From assembly GCF_964204645.1 (NCBI RefSeq), contig NC_134027.1, forward strand, positions 603,501 through 667,500: a stretch of 64,000 bases of DNA, given 5' to 3'. A model generated the notes under the pieces. It was not told the DNA's origin. It saw only the letters and a program-made list of their open reading frames with translations, and ran no database searches. Positions 44,113-53,966 of this stretch are shown one piece after another; the stretch's first letter is position 1; each line of letters opens with the position of its first letter. The stretch comes from Tubulanus polymorphus. Its lineage: Eukaryota; Nemertea; Palaeonemertea; Tubulaniformes; Tubulanidae. A program made the position numbers and the translations under genes.

Positions 44113-46015
44113 TAAATCTTAATCTCGTAATTTTTTAGGAGTCCTAAAACCGTTTTTAGTCCGAAAAAAATTGTATTCAAAACTTCTGAAAAAACTATTT
44201 ACTTATTGAGACAATGCGCAAATTCATTTCTGAAATCCCTTTGGAATCGAACCGGGTGATACTGATTTATCTCATCCCTATATCTGCGGCGAAAAAACCG
44301 ATATGAACGAGCAGTTCAGAACGGCGGGGAATCCCCGTAACGTTCTCCGCAGCAAAGCCACGTGACACGACTAACTTGTACGTGCGTGCTCCGTATTAGT
44401 GAAGACACTGTTACTGGGGTCATCATTCTAAAACATATATACAGGTAAAATAGAAGATGCTGGTTCAGAGACCAGTACTCTTTGTCTTAGACTAGTTGAG
44501 GTCACACTCTAGAGGAGCGAGATTTATAAAATAGATACCGCGCCCTTTGAATCGATGTCAGTATTCTTTAGATCTCTCAAACCGGCTTAGTAACATTTGA
44601 ATTTTATTTTTTCTAGCATTTGCTGGTTAGAGTCATCGATCCACACCGGGGACCGCACCTAGGAGCAGCCACATCTAGGAGCAGGAGCATCCACTGGGAC
44701 CGCACCTAGGAGCGGCAAGTAGGAGCAGCCGCACATAGGAGCAGCCACAGGAGGGACTGACCTGAATTGGGAATCACTGAATGGAAAAGATAAGTAGATA
44801 TATTTATCATTAAACTACAATATTTTTGGAGTACAGGTCTTGAGATGTTTTCAAACTTCCCATCATCTCTTCAGGTGTTTCTGCTGTAGTATGTGGTTTT
44901 TTTTCTGTTCAGGTGTCGCCCCCATATTTTTCTGATTGCTAGCAAAAAACAGGGTTCAACTGCTGTATCAGGCATATTACGATGTTAGATTAATTTGTTC
45001 TTGTTGTTCAGGCGTTTCTGCAGTTTTTGAATGTTTTAATGTAAAGTCCATCACCGATATACACACCACATTCAGGTATTCTCTATCGTGATAAATTGTG
45101 AATCAAAAACTTACATATTTAGACTTAATTAGAAATTCATTGGTTCAAAAGGTTTTCATTTATAAAAAAATGTTAAAATTGATTGAAAATAATTACATTG
45201 TTGTAATGGGAGTGATTTTTCGACCCTAATTAACATCGAAAAAAGTTAAACAGAAAATTTAGAAAAAAATGATTAAATAAAGAATTAATAAATAATAAAA
45301 TAGATAAGTAAATCTAGTCCTGCTTTCACAAAAAAGTTTTGTTCAGACTTTTTGGGAAATTGGATATATATATATAACTTATATTTATTTTAATCATCAG
45401 GTATAATATAGCAATTGACTTGAAATGAATATCATACTAGTATTTATAAACATACAAATCTTCATTAACAAACTAGGGCAAAACATCCCAAAAACGTTAG
45501 TTAAAGATATATCATAATTCATTTACTCATTTCAAAATTAGATTTACCATATTTACATATATCATATCATATATCGTTATCTCAATTTTTATGGTTATTC
45601 AACTACCTTAATTCTGGGATTTATTAAATAGCAACAATTGTGCAAAATCTTAGTATTTTCACTGGTGTCACTTTCTTCTTTTTGCCGCTGCCTTTTATTT
45701 AAAGAAAACACGTTGGCCTTCGTCAATTTGATAATAATAATTGTCTTATTTGGAAAGAAATTCTTGGGATTCAGAAAATATAGCGCTTGTATCTGAATTC
45801 TTGGAAATATTCATTGAATCGTCAATCGAAGTGACAAAAATTTGACAAAAAATACTTTTAGTGGATAAATGGAGGTTGTAAGTGGGATTGTTAGACGGAG
45901 AGAGGAGATAGAGGAACCACTCGTCTTTTCTTCTGATGCTGTCCTGTCTTGCATTCTGTGACACAGATTGTGGTTGGATAAACACAGCTGATATCTCATT
46001 ATCATCGTAATTGAA
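44113..46015. other. Intergenic, no gene recognised
   Basis: GGAGCAGCCACA-type degenerate repeats at 44640-44755 after a TTTTTTCTAG acceptor-like site. The rest is very AT-rich. Confidence 0.4.
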
Positions 46016-46264
46016 ATGTATGTTGTACCTCTAAATCTGCATTATTTTTGGCGGCCGAGGTCCACTTGTTCCCTCACTACAACTGCTGTCCGATCCTTTT
46101 CTCTTTCTCGAGGTTTTGGAATTAATATTAAAAGTTCCGTCCATCAGCTCTTAGCCGTTGAGAAGTACTGCGTGAAAATGAGCAAAACTAGTAATCATAG
46201 CTTGACCTGGTTTCTCAATAATGATGTCACTGGGAAAGCCCTTCAGCGTCCATGTTCAATGTAA
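46016..46264 (+). CDS. Weak short ORF, 82 codons
   Basis: MYVVPLNLHYFWRPRSTCSL... to a stop followed within a few bases by AATAAA. No homology recognised and no splice or promoter support; likely chance. Confidence 0.12.
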   Translation: MYVVPLNLHYFWRPRSTCSLTTTAVRSFSLSRGFGINIKSSVHQLLAVEKYCVKMSKTSNHSLTWFLNNDVTGKALQRPCSM

Positions 46265-46344
46265 ATAAAACAAACATTACGTATTGATCAGGCTCCCAAA
46301 ATTCTGCAAAAAATGATCAAATTAAAAACAATTCAGTTTAATCC

Positions 46345-46957
46345 TCCTTCGTGGTACCACTGCTGGAGCACCTGATGTACCGGCCTGGGTGGTACCACTG
46401 CTGGAGCACCTGATGTACCAGCCTGGGTGGTAACACTGCTGGAGCACCTGATGTACCGGCCTGGGTGGTAACACTGCTGGAGCACCTGATGTACCGGTCA
46501 GGGTGGTACCACTGCTGGAGCACCTGATGTACCGGCCTGGGTGGTACCACTGCTGGAGCACCTGATGTACCGGCCTGGGTGGTACCACTGCTGGAGCACC
46601 TGATGTACCGGTCAGGGTGGTACCACTGCTGGAGCACCTGATGTACCGGTCAGGGTGGTACCACTGATGGAGCACCTGATGTACCAGCCTGGGTGGTAAC
46701 ACTGCTGGAGCACCTGATGTACCGGTCAGGGTGGTACCACTGCTGGAGCACCTGATGTACCGGTCAGGGTGGTACCACTGATGGAGCACCTGATGTACCG
46801 GTCAGGGTGGTACTACTGATGGAGCACCTGATGTACCGGTCAGGGTGGTACCACTGATGGAGCACCTGATGTACCGGTCAGGGTGGTACCACTGATGGAG
46901 CACCTGATGTACCGGTCAGGGTGGTACTACTGATGGAGCACCTGATGTACCGCCTTA
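46345..46957. repeat. 38-bp minisatellite, ~16 copies
   Basis: Unit: CTGATGTACCGGTCAGGGTG then GTACCACTGCTGGAGCAC, with GGCCTGGG and ACTGATGG variants. Minus-strand open frames here are repeat artefacts. Confidence 0.95.
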
Positions 46958-47074
46958 GGCATCTAGAAAAAGTAAAAATATTCAAAAATTTCATACAGTT
47001 CAGTACTTTATTACACTTATTCTTTATTATGTAAAACATGATATATGATGACAACTACAGCAGTATACGGGCTG

Positions 47075-47125
47075 GATGTTGAAGGGCCGGGGACCCGCAT
47101 TTTTTTGTTTGCTTTTGGAATAGTT
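47075..47125 (-). pseudogene. Decayed exon 1 homologue
   Basis: The reverse complement has CCAAAAGCAAAC, then CCGGCCCTTCAACATCCAGC and CCGTATAC, matching exon 1 (PKA...GPSTSSPY), but the ATG and GTAAGT donor are lost. Confidence 0.5.
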
Positions 47126-47501
47126 GAAAGGCTTGATGTTAATACTTGATCTGGATGGGTCCGCGCCCCTTCTATAGTGTCAAAAATATATAAATTGTGA
47201 AATTTTCCAATTTGGATGCTGTTCTGGGAAATGAAAGGATAATTTCACTCTGTTTTTATCATTTGGTTTTAACGGATAATTCTTGCTGGAAACTACCGTC
47301 TTGTGTCTGAACACTCGATATATCGATTTCACTGGTGTGTGTGTCAATAGCATGTGTTGCTTGAAATGTGACTTTTGCTCAAACTATTGACAGCATATTA
47401 CAGTTTGATTCCTTATTATCACCAGTAGTCATTGCACGCTTTAATCTAACATTGCTAAGGTAATTTTAGGTAATTGCCCTCCCATTCTATCTGGTGTGCA
47501 G

Positions 47502-47662
47502 CTATCTGATAGGCCGCTGCTGAGGCGTATTAATCCGATTTTTGGGAGGGGCAGCAGCGGGCGACAAAGGATTAACCGGTGGTGGTATCCTGTCAGGAAC
47601 CAAGTTTCTTTTAAATTCCTCCACCAATTCCCCGAACGGACATTCGTCTAAAATGTTGATGA
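47502..47662 (-). pseudogene. Exon 8 homologue with early stop
   Basis: Acceptor TTTTACAG then F-INILDECPFGELVEEFKRN and LVPDRIPPPVNPLSPAAAPP, ending QQRPIR-TAG. The exon 7 copy upstream (47944-48008) lacks one base, so the two do not join in frame as is. Confidence 0.65.
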
Positions 47663-47943
47663 CTGTAAAATAAAAATAAGGAGAAATATATTAAACAACA
47701 AGTCGAATGGTTTTGATGCTACGGTTAAGAATTCTGGTACTCGGCGAGGTTAAACATTCATTTCTTAAACTTTACAATCGATTGTCACATTGATGGCGCC
47801 ATCTATAAACCTTTCTAAAAACAACTATAGGATTTCAATTGCACAATGTTAATACTACGGATCAACAGTTATTATTAGATTTTGATTATCAGTGACATAC
47901 GTCACACTAAATGATATTGTATGAAAATAGTTAAACTACTTAC

Positions 47944-48008
47944 ACTCGGTAGAAATAAGCGTACGAACTCCTTCCGTCGGAACGCACGACTTAACCGAAA
48001 TATCAGTG
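47944..48008 (-). pseudogene. Exon 7 homologue, 65 bp (one base lost)
   Basis: LIFRLSRAFRRKEFVRLFLP is readable, but CTACCGAGT replaces CTACCGGAGT just before the GTAAGT donor, shifting the frame. Confidence 0.65.
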
Positions 48009-48171
48009 CTGTAAAACAAAAAATACAATTCATTATAATCACATACATTAATTACAAACTCAAATTCAAGAGCAGTTTGAACTGTGTCTCATGAAACTGA
48101 ACCCAGATGAATCCAGTTCATTCAGGAATGAGAATTTGTAGTTTTTTCTAAATCTTTTTAAGCTTGCCGAC

Positions 48172-48352
48172 AAGACGAGCGAACACCGGCATAAATATCG
48201 AACATGTTTAATGTCGGCGGGCGACGAAATCACCGTGACGGCCGATTTATAGATAGATCGGTACCCGCTCGTATCGGGCGTATAAATTCACCGGCGAATT
48301 TAATCGTCGCGATCGGGCAAAAAAATGGATACGCTCGCGTCCTTCTAGCTTT
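48172..48352. other. Copy of the conserved GC-rich intronic block
   Basis: Reverse complement of 16495-16690 with a ~15-base deletion and few substitutions. Confidence 0.6.
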
Positions 48353-48377
48353 ATATCATATTACTATTTAATAACGT

Positions 48378-48421
48378 TAACTCCTCCCGCCAGAACGCAC
48401 AACTTAATCTAAATATTAGTG
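48378..48421 (-). pseudogene. Truncated exon 7 homologue
   Basis: Starts correctly after TTTTACAG and reads as far as the GGCGGGAGGAGTT equivalent, then jumps into intronic sequence. Confidence 0.55.
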
Positions 48422-48449
48422 CTGTAAAACAAAAAATACAATTAATAAT

Positions 48450-48525
48450 ATCCTATCGGGAACCAAGTTTCTTTTAAATTCCCCCACCAAATCCTCAAAC
48501 GGGCATTCTTCTAAAATTTGCAGAA
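48450..48525 (-). pseudogene. Truncated exon 8 homologue (A)
   Basis: F-LQILEECPF...DLVGEFKRN then LVPDRI, after which the sequence runs straight into the intron preceding an exon 7 copy. Same junction as 48902-48977, so the truncated unit was itself duplicated. Confidence 0.65.
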
Positions 48526-48807
48526 CTGTAAAATAAAAATAGAGAGAAATACATTAAACAACAAGTCGAATGGTTTCGATGCTACGGCTATGAATATCAT
48601 TCCAACAGGGGGCGCCTGATGTTACTTAAGTTTGATTTCAATGTAATCGTGTTGGTCTGGCAGCGATCGCTGATTGGACCGTATAGGCCCCGGCTATCAT
48701 TAGAGATTTTAGTCAGGATATTTATGAACCCACTCTTGGAAAAATTCCTGGATCAGTAACAAACGTCACACTAAAGGATATTGTATGAAAATAGTTAAAC
48801 TACTTAC

Positions 48808-48873
48808 ACTCCGGTAGAAATAAACGTACGAACTCCTTCCGCCGGAACGCTCGACTTAATCTAAATATCAGTG
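48808..48873 (-). CDS. Intact exon 7 homologue, 66 bp
   Basis: TTTTACAG acceptor and GTAAGT donor. LIFRLSRAFRRKEFVRLFLP-E in phase 1-1. It is followed by the truncated exon 8 at 48450-48525 with matching phase. Confidence 0.6.
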
Positions 48874-48901
48874 CTGTAAAACAAAAAATACAATTAATAA
48901 T

Positions 48902-48977
48902 ATCCTATCGGGAACCAAGTTTCTTTTAAATTCCCCCACCAAATCCTCGAACGGGCATTCTTCTAAAATTTGCAGAA
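48902..48977 (-). pseudogene. Truncated exon 8 homologue (B)
   Basis: Same as the copy at 48450-48525: conserved ECPF...EFKRNLVPDRI core joined at GATAGGATA to TTATTAATTG of the next intron. Confidence 0.65.
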
Positions 48978-50076
48978 CTGTAAAATAAAAATAGAGAGAA
49001 ATACATTAAACAACAAGTCAAATGGTTTTGATGCTATGAATGCTTTTACAAAAGGGGGCGCCTGATGTTATTTATTTCAATGTAATCGTGTTGGGCTGGC
49101 AGTGATCATTGATTGGACTGTTTTAGTGTTTTTGGAATTGCCAGGAAAAGAATACTAGAGGACCAAAGGTCCTGTGGTCTCCTGTTTTGATAAACACACT
49201 ACAATTGTGATTTTTTTAAGTAACACAATTAATTATTTTTTCCTCTCAATGATTTGCAACTTATTCATACTGAACAAAATTTTAATTAGATTTGAAGTTT
49301 GCGCTGAATGAAATGAAATTCGATTTGTTTGTTTAAATCTGAATGAAATTGAATCAAATTTTTATGCTTCTTCGGCAACTACTCGAGAAAAAACACTATT
49401 TTACTAAAACCTTACGCAATTGTCATAAATACATTTTCTGTAAAATAGTGTATTCTGATTGGTTCTATTCTGATTGGTTCTAATCTAGGGTGGATACAAG
49501 CTTCCACTGTTTTCCAGAATATAGTCAGAAAATGTGACTAACATAACTTCTAGAAGTAACTAATCTGACAGGTCCGTACAGCTAACTCAGTCAGGTTGTG
49601 AGCCATAACAACCTATAAAAAGGCTCTGGCCGTCTCTTAAGACCCACTAGGGTTACACTGTTACTTGCAGTTGATAATTCCGCAACTATTTCTTTATGCA
49701 AATGCATTCAAATAGACAGATATAACAGGCTACATATCGTCATTATAGGATTAATTTGTTGAATGTTTTTATTAGATTTTGAGGAGATATCACAGGCCCG
49801 GATCCAGGGAGGGTTTCAGGGGTCGTGACTCCGCTGATCAGCTACCAAAAATTTTAAAAATTCGTTTTCTTGAAGGAATGTAAATGCTTACTCGAGACAA
49901 GCCAAAAAACCGGTACCATATGATCTTATGTTTGGCCAAACAATATGCCGTATAGGCCCCGGCTATCATTAGAGATTTTAGTCAGGATTTTTATGAACCC
50001 ACTCTTGGAAAAATTCCTGGATCAGTTACACACGTCACACTAAATGATATTGTATGAAAATAGTTAAACTACTTAC
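48978..50076. other. Intron 7 homologue
   Basis: Inverted copy of about 16907-18680 with deletions. It includes the GGATCCAGG repeat at 49797-50030. No gene. Confidence 0.6.
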
Positions 50077-50142
50077 ACTCTGGTAGAAATAAACGTACGA
50101 ACTCCTTCCGCCGGAACGCTCGACTTAACCTAAATATTAGTG
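50077..50142 (-). pseudogene. Exon 7 homologue lacking an acceptor
   Basis: Coding part and GTAAGT donor are preserved, but upstream CACGAACACTAATATTT replaces TTTTACAGCACTAATATTT, marking a rearrangement breakpoint at about 50145. Confidence 0.55.
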
Positions 50143-50583
50143 TTCGTGCTTGACAAAACTAGTTTGAATAAGAGCTGTTTGTTTTAATGAGATGAACTGA
50201 ATCAACAGAATTATGTAACTGAACCTAAGTGTGTCCAGTTCCCAAATAAGGATTTGTGTTTTTCTAACCCATTTACGTAAGATATCAACAGACAGGGTTC
50301 ATTCAGAGGTCAATCCTAGATGTCCCTCCCTTGAGAAGAATGACATTTCAGGTCATCAACAGATTAAAATTCATTTGAAATCTGAATCTTTGGCTTTTCT
50401 ATAAACAGATTGCAGATTGCATTGGCTTGAAACCTGCTTTTGGCATCTAGAAAAATAAGTAAAAATCATTTGAAAATACATTTTATAATGAGTCCGTCAA
50501 ACAGTTCAATACTTTCTTTCACTTATTCTTAACAAAGTATGAATAAATTAGCATGAAAACAGTAAATTTGTAATTGCAGCAGC

Positions 50584-50643
50584 TTAGCGGCTTGAAGTCG
50601 AAGGGTCTGCCCCCCCCCGGGTTTTTCTCTGAGCTTTCGGCAT
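50584..50643 (-). pseudogene. Decayed exon 1 homologue with stop
   Basis: MPKAQRKTRGGADPSTSSR then TAA. A similar but shorter relic, MPKAGFKPMQ, lies at about 50405-50446. Confidence 0.6.
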
Positions 50644-50817
50644 CTAGTAAGATAACTATGATATAATGATATTAATAGAAAAATTTAAAGTAAAAGTATT
50701 AAATAAATTGAAGATACATCATATAATCGAGGCAGTCAAACAGTTCAGTACTTTCTTACAACTATTCTTAAGCATGGTATGAATGAATAAGCATGGAAAC
50801 AGTAAATTTGTACTTAC

Positions 50818-50883
50818 TTTATTATAGGGGCTCGATGTTGAGGGCCCCACGCCCCGCGTTTTTTTTATGGCTTTTGGCATTAT
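50818..50883 (-). CDS. Exon 1 homologue, cassette 3
   Basis: 66 bp between TTTTTCTAG and GTAAGT. MPKAIKKTRG-VGPSTSSPYNK. One of three intact copies spaced 174 bp apart. Confidence 0.6.
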
Positions 50884-50991
50884 CTAGAAAAACAAGTAAA
50901 AATATTAAATCATTTGAAACTGGACCCAGGGGTACAAAATACTAAGTATTGGATGAATAAATAAGCATGGAAGCAGTAAATTTGTACTTAC

Positions 50992-51057
50992 TTTATTGTA
51001 CGGGCTTGAGGTTGAGGGCCCCGCGCCCCTGGTTTTGGTTGTGGCTTTTGGCATCTT
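50992..51057 (-). CDS. Exon 1 homologue, cassette 2
   Basis: MPKATTKTRG-AGPSTSSPYNK with intact splice sites. ATTK replaces AIKK relative to its neighbours. Confidence 0.6.
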
Positions 51058-51165
51058 CTAGAAAAACAAGTAAGAATATTAAATCATTTGAAACTGGACC
51101 CAGGGGTACAAAATACTAAGTATTGGATGAATAAATAAGCATGGAAGCAGTAAATTTGTACTTAC

Positions 51166-51231
51166 TTTATTGTACGGGCTTGAGGTTGAGGGCCCCACGC
51201 CCCGCGTTTTTTTTATGGCTTTCGGCATTAT
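51166..51231 (-). CDS. Exon 1 homologue, cassette 1
   Basis: MPKAIKKTRG-VGPSTSSPYNK. It is the copy nearest the upstream 47-bp minisatellite, the position held by exon 1 in the plus-strand gene. Confidence 0.6.
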
Positions 51232-51304
51232 CTAGAAAAACAAGTAAAAATATTAAATCATTTGAAAATATATCAGTCAGTCTTATTCTGGTTCAGTGAA
51301 GTAA

Positions 51305-51778
51305 TTCTCTATATGATGCATGTAGGGGTCCAGGGACACCACATCCACTAATTCTCTGTATGGTGCATGTAGGGGTCCAGGGACACCACATCCACTAATT
51401 CTTTATATGGTGCATGTAGGGGTCCAGGGACACCACATCCACTAATTCTCTATATGGTGCATGTAGGGGTCCAGGGACACCACATCCACTAATTCTCTAT
51501 ATGGTGCATGTAGGGGTGCAGGGACACCACATCCACTAATTCTTTATATGGTGCATGTAGGGTTCCAGGGACACCACATCCACTAATTCTCTATATGGTG
51601 CATGTAGGGGTGCAGGGACACCACATCCACTAATTCTCTATATGGTGCATGTAGGGTTCCAGGGACACCACATCCACTAATTCTTTATATGGTGCATGTA
51701 GGGGTCCAGGGACACCACATCCACTAATTCTCTATATGGTGCATGTAGGGGTCCAGGGATACCACATCCTCTATTCTG
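51305..51778. repeat. 47-bp minisatellite, inverted copy, ~10 units
   Basis: Reverse complement of the array at 3540-4735. Several units carry GGGGTGCAGG or GGGTTCCAGG variants not seen in the larger array. Confidence 0.97.
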
Positions 51779-52175
51779 TTTGGGGCATGGAGATTGCACA
51801 GATTGCCTCTGCTAACAACAGACACCCATTCAACATTTCTCTTTATGGTACTTTCTTCTTCCTCTTTTCTCTCATTTTACAAATTGATATTCAACTATGA
51901 CCTTTTTCATTTTGATATGATGTTTATCTTTACATCATGGTTGCTGGAGATTGTACAAGGAATGATACAAGAAATAATATCCTTAGTTTTAAACTCACAG
52001 CTGTTTGCAATTCTTTCATTTAATCACAGGTTCAATTGAAACGATGCATTCCTATACATATACGCAATCATATCTTTTTTCGAGTCATCATTCTCAGGGA
52101 AATTTGATCTCCACTCAGGTACAGTCAACCCCTGGCTTGCCAGTTATCCTTTAACTTTTTTACAAAATTATCTTT

Positions 52176-52484
52176 TCAAAATGAATTACCATGAAAGCAG
52201 TAAATTTGAACTTGCCTTATCATAAGGGGTTTTTCTTTTACTCTTTGTTTTAGCTTTATGTATCTTTCATTTGCTGGTGGTTTTAACATGCATGTCGAGG
52301 GAGCTCTCAATCCAGGAACAGTCAGCTCACAAGCAGCCCCTGCCCCAAAAGGTTTTGACATATTTTCAAAAGCTCTAGTTGTTCCGTAGAACCGAGAGCG
52401 GAGCTCTGACTTGTTCCCCTCACTGCTGAGGTCTACTTTCTCTGATTCGCTGATTGGCTTCTCTTTGGTATATTGGATGATCAA
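52176..52484 (-). pseudogene. Diverged exon 1-like segment within a 102-codon ORF
   Basis: The part near 52218-52280 reads KAKTKSKRKTPYDK and is followed by GCAAGTTCAAATTTACTGCT, the same intron start as exon 1 (GTAAGTACAAATTTACTGCT) but with a GC donor. Upstream the frame stays open (MSKPFGAGAACELTVPG...). It could be an old relative of exon 1 or a fused reading frame. Confidence 0.35.
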
Positions 52485-52554
52485 AAACTAGAAACTGTCA
52501 TGCGTTTATTCATTTTGGTATGTGTTAAAATTATTTTTCCAGTAAAGGCATATT

Positions 52555-52850
52555 AAGCACATCAAAACAAATCCGGAATTGTCCCCGAACGAAGTGGCTC
52601 CCTCCACTCTCCATCAGTATGCCGGGCCACCACCTCTACCTCTCGGGCCACTCGATCGTTTGGTGAGTGAACGAGTGACCGCCCGAAATACCGATGGAGA
52701 AGCAGGACCCTCCCCAGCCCCACCACAATCCCTCCTCGGCCTCTTCCCCCTATCTAACCCTGCCCCGTCGTCCTGATTACCTTGATTAGCTGCACCATCC
52801 GCAGGGGCAACTCTTGCCTCCCCTCCCTGAGGAACCTTGATCTTTCGTAT
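52555..52850 (-). pseudogene. Exon 9 homologue (third copy), broken
   Basis: RKIKVPQGGEARVAPADGAA then RGKRPRRDCGGAGEGPA and RAVTRSLTKR, ending in a stop after GRGGGPAY. A deletion has removed the left arm of the internal hairpin. The RSGTIPDL end is still present in another frame at about 52565-52595. Confidence 0.6.
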
Positions 52851-52980
52851 ATATTTGAATTCCCCAAGGGCCCATCAGCATAAGAAAAATTGAATGCGGA
52901 ATAGAATTGATTTTTTTACGCAATAGCCCGCAGCTACTAAAAGTCCCAAATGGGCTAAAAACTCTAAATTCTTCATACAA

Positions 52981-53400
52981 TGACTAGGCAAACTGGACCG
53001 AGGGCAAACTTATTAAAATGCTTGCTTTATAACAAATTTGGCCTTTAAAATTCGACCATATATGAATAGATAAAATCACTGTTCATACTTCTATCAATAA
53101 CATTTTTAGTACTTTCTAAAGTTGACGACTTTGCTGTTGTTCATTCTTCCTCTGCATTTTTACTTTCTAAAGTTGATTCATTAATATACCGAATTTTTAT
53201 ACAATCTTCGCCGGCTCATCGGCTGACGACTTTGCTGTGTGATAAAATCACTGTTCATATTTATTTCTATGAATAACAGTGTCCGCCGGGGGGGGGGGGG
53301 GGGCGTCCACTTTCACTCGCATCAACGTTTGTTCTATTTGTCGATATCGATGAATCATCTGATTCTTCTTCGGTGGTTTTAATACTTTAATTTATTATGT
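52981..53400. other. No gene; poly-G tract
   Basis: An uninterrupted run of 15 or more G at about 53289-53303. No other feature identified. Confidence 0.5.
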
Positions 53401-53406
53401 CGATAC

Positions 53407-53472
53407 AATGTGGTATAATTAATTTTAATGCAGCCCGATGATCGAATGCGTCTATTAGTTTAAAACAGACAT
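53407..53472 (-). CDS. Divergent exon 7 paralogue (b), 66 bp
   Basis: Acceptor TTAACAG, donor GTATCG. In phase 1 it reads N-VCFKLIDAFDHRAALKLIIP-H. Length and phase equal exon 7, and the F/Y-K-LI...A-x-R...LKLIIP pattern parallels FRLSRAFRR...VRIFLP. Confidence 0.5.
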
Positions 53473-53540
53473 CTGTTAAACAAAATACAATTCATTATCA
53501 GTTAAAAGGATATTTTATGGAAATAGTTACTACTACTTAC

Positions 53541-53606
53541 AATGGGGAATTATTAATTTCAGCACCGCTCGGCAGTTGACGGCGTCTATTAGTTTATACA
53601 ACACGT
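53541..53606 (-). CDS. Divergent exon 7 paralogue (a), 66 bp
   Basis: Acceptor TTTTACAG, donor GTAAGT. N-VLYKLIDAVNCRAVLKLIIP-H in phase 1-1. Related to the adjacent copy (b); the two differ from each other much more than the surrounding duplicated introns do. Confidence 0.55.
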
Positions 53607-53645
53607 CTGTAAAACAAAATACAATTCATTATAATCACGCGTTAA

Positions 53646-53771
53646 TTACAGAACTAGTTTGAATTCTAAAGCAGTTTGTCTGAGGTGAACTCTTGCCTCC
53701 CTTCCCTGCGGAGCCACGACCACCGGAACTTTTCTTTTCCTTTTGTTTTTCTTTTTAGGCGGTGGCCGTGT
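53646..53771 (-). CDS. Exon 9 homologue (second copy), truncated
   Basis: TTTACAG then TRPPPKKKNKRKRKVPVVV and APQGREARV, after which it crosses into the intron before the exon 7 paralogue and stops (TAA 53646). The NLS-like part is intact. Confidence 0.5.
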   Translation of the reverse strand, partial: TRPPPKKKNKRKRKVPVVVAPQGREARVHLRQTALEFKLVL

Positions 53772-53966
53772 CTGTAAAGAGAAAAAATTAAAAAATTTGT
53801 TGAGTATAAAATTAAACACGAGTATAAAAATTCAGAATGAGAAAACCAGCGATTCAGCAAATAAAACACCTATACGTAGTTAGGATATCGTGTCACAAGG
53901 TGGCGTTTAGGTATAGCTATGAGCAATCACCTTGACTTGGCCAGCTGTGCGTCCTTCGCTAGTTGC

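Noticed and set aside
46322-46789. 155-codon minus-strand frame of WYHPDRYIRCSSSGTT repeats
   Set aside because: 38-bp unit, frame rotates through the repeat; artefact of a stop-free minisatellite.
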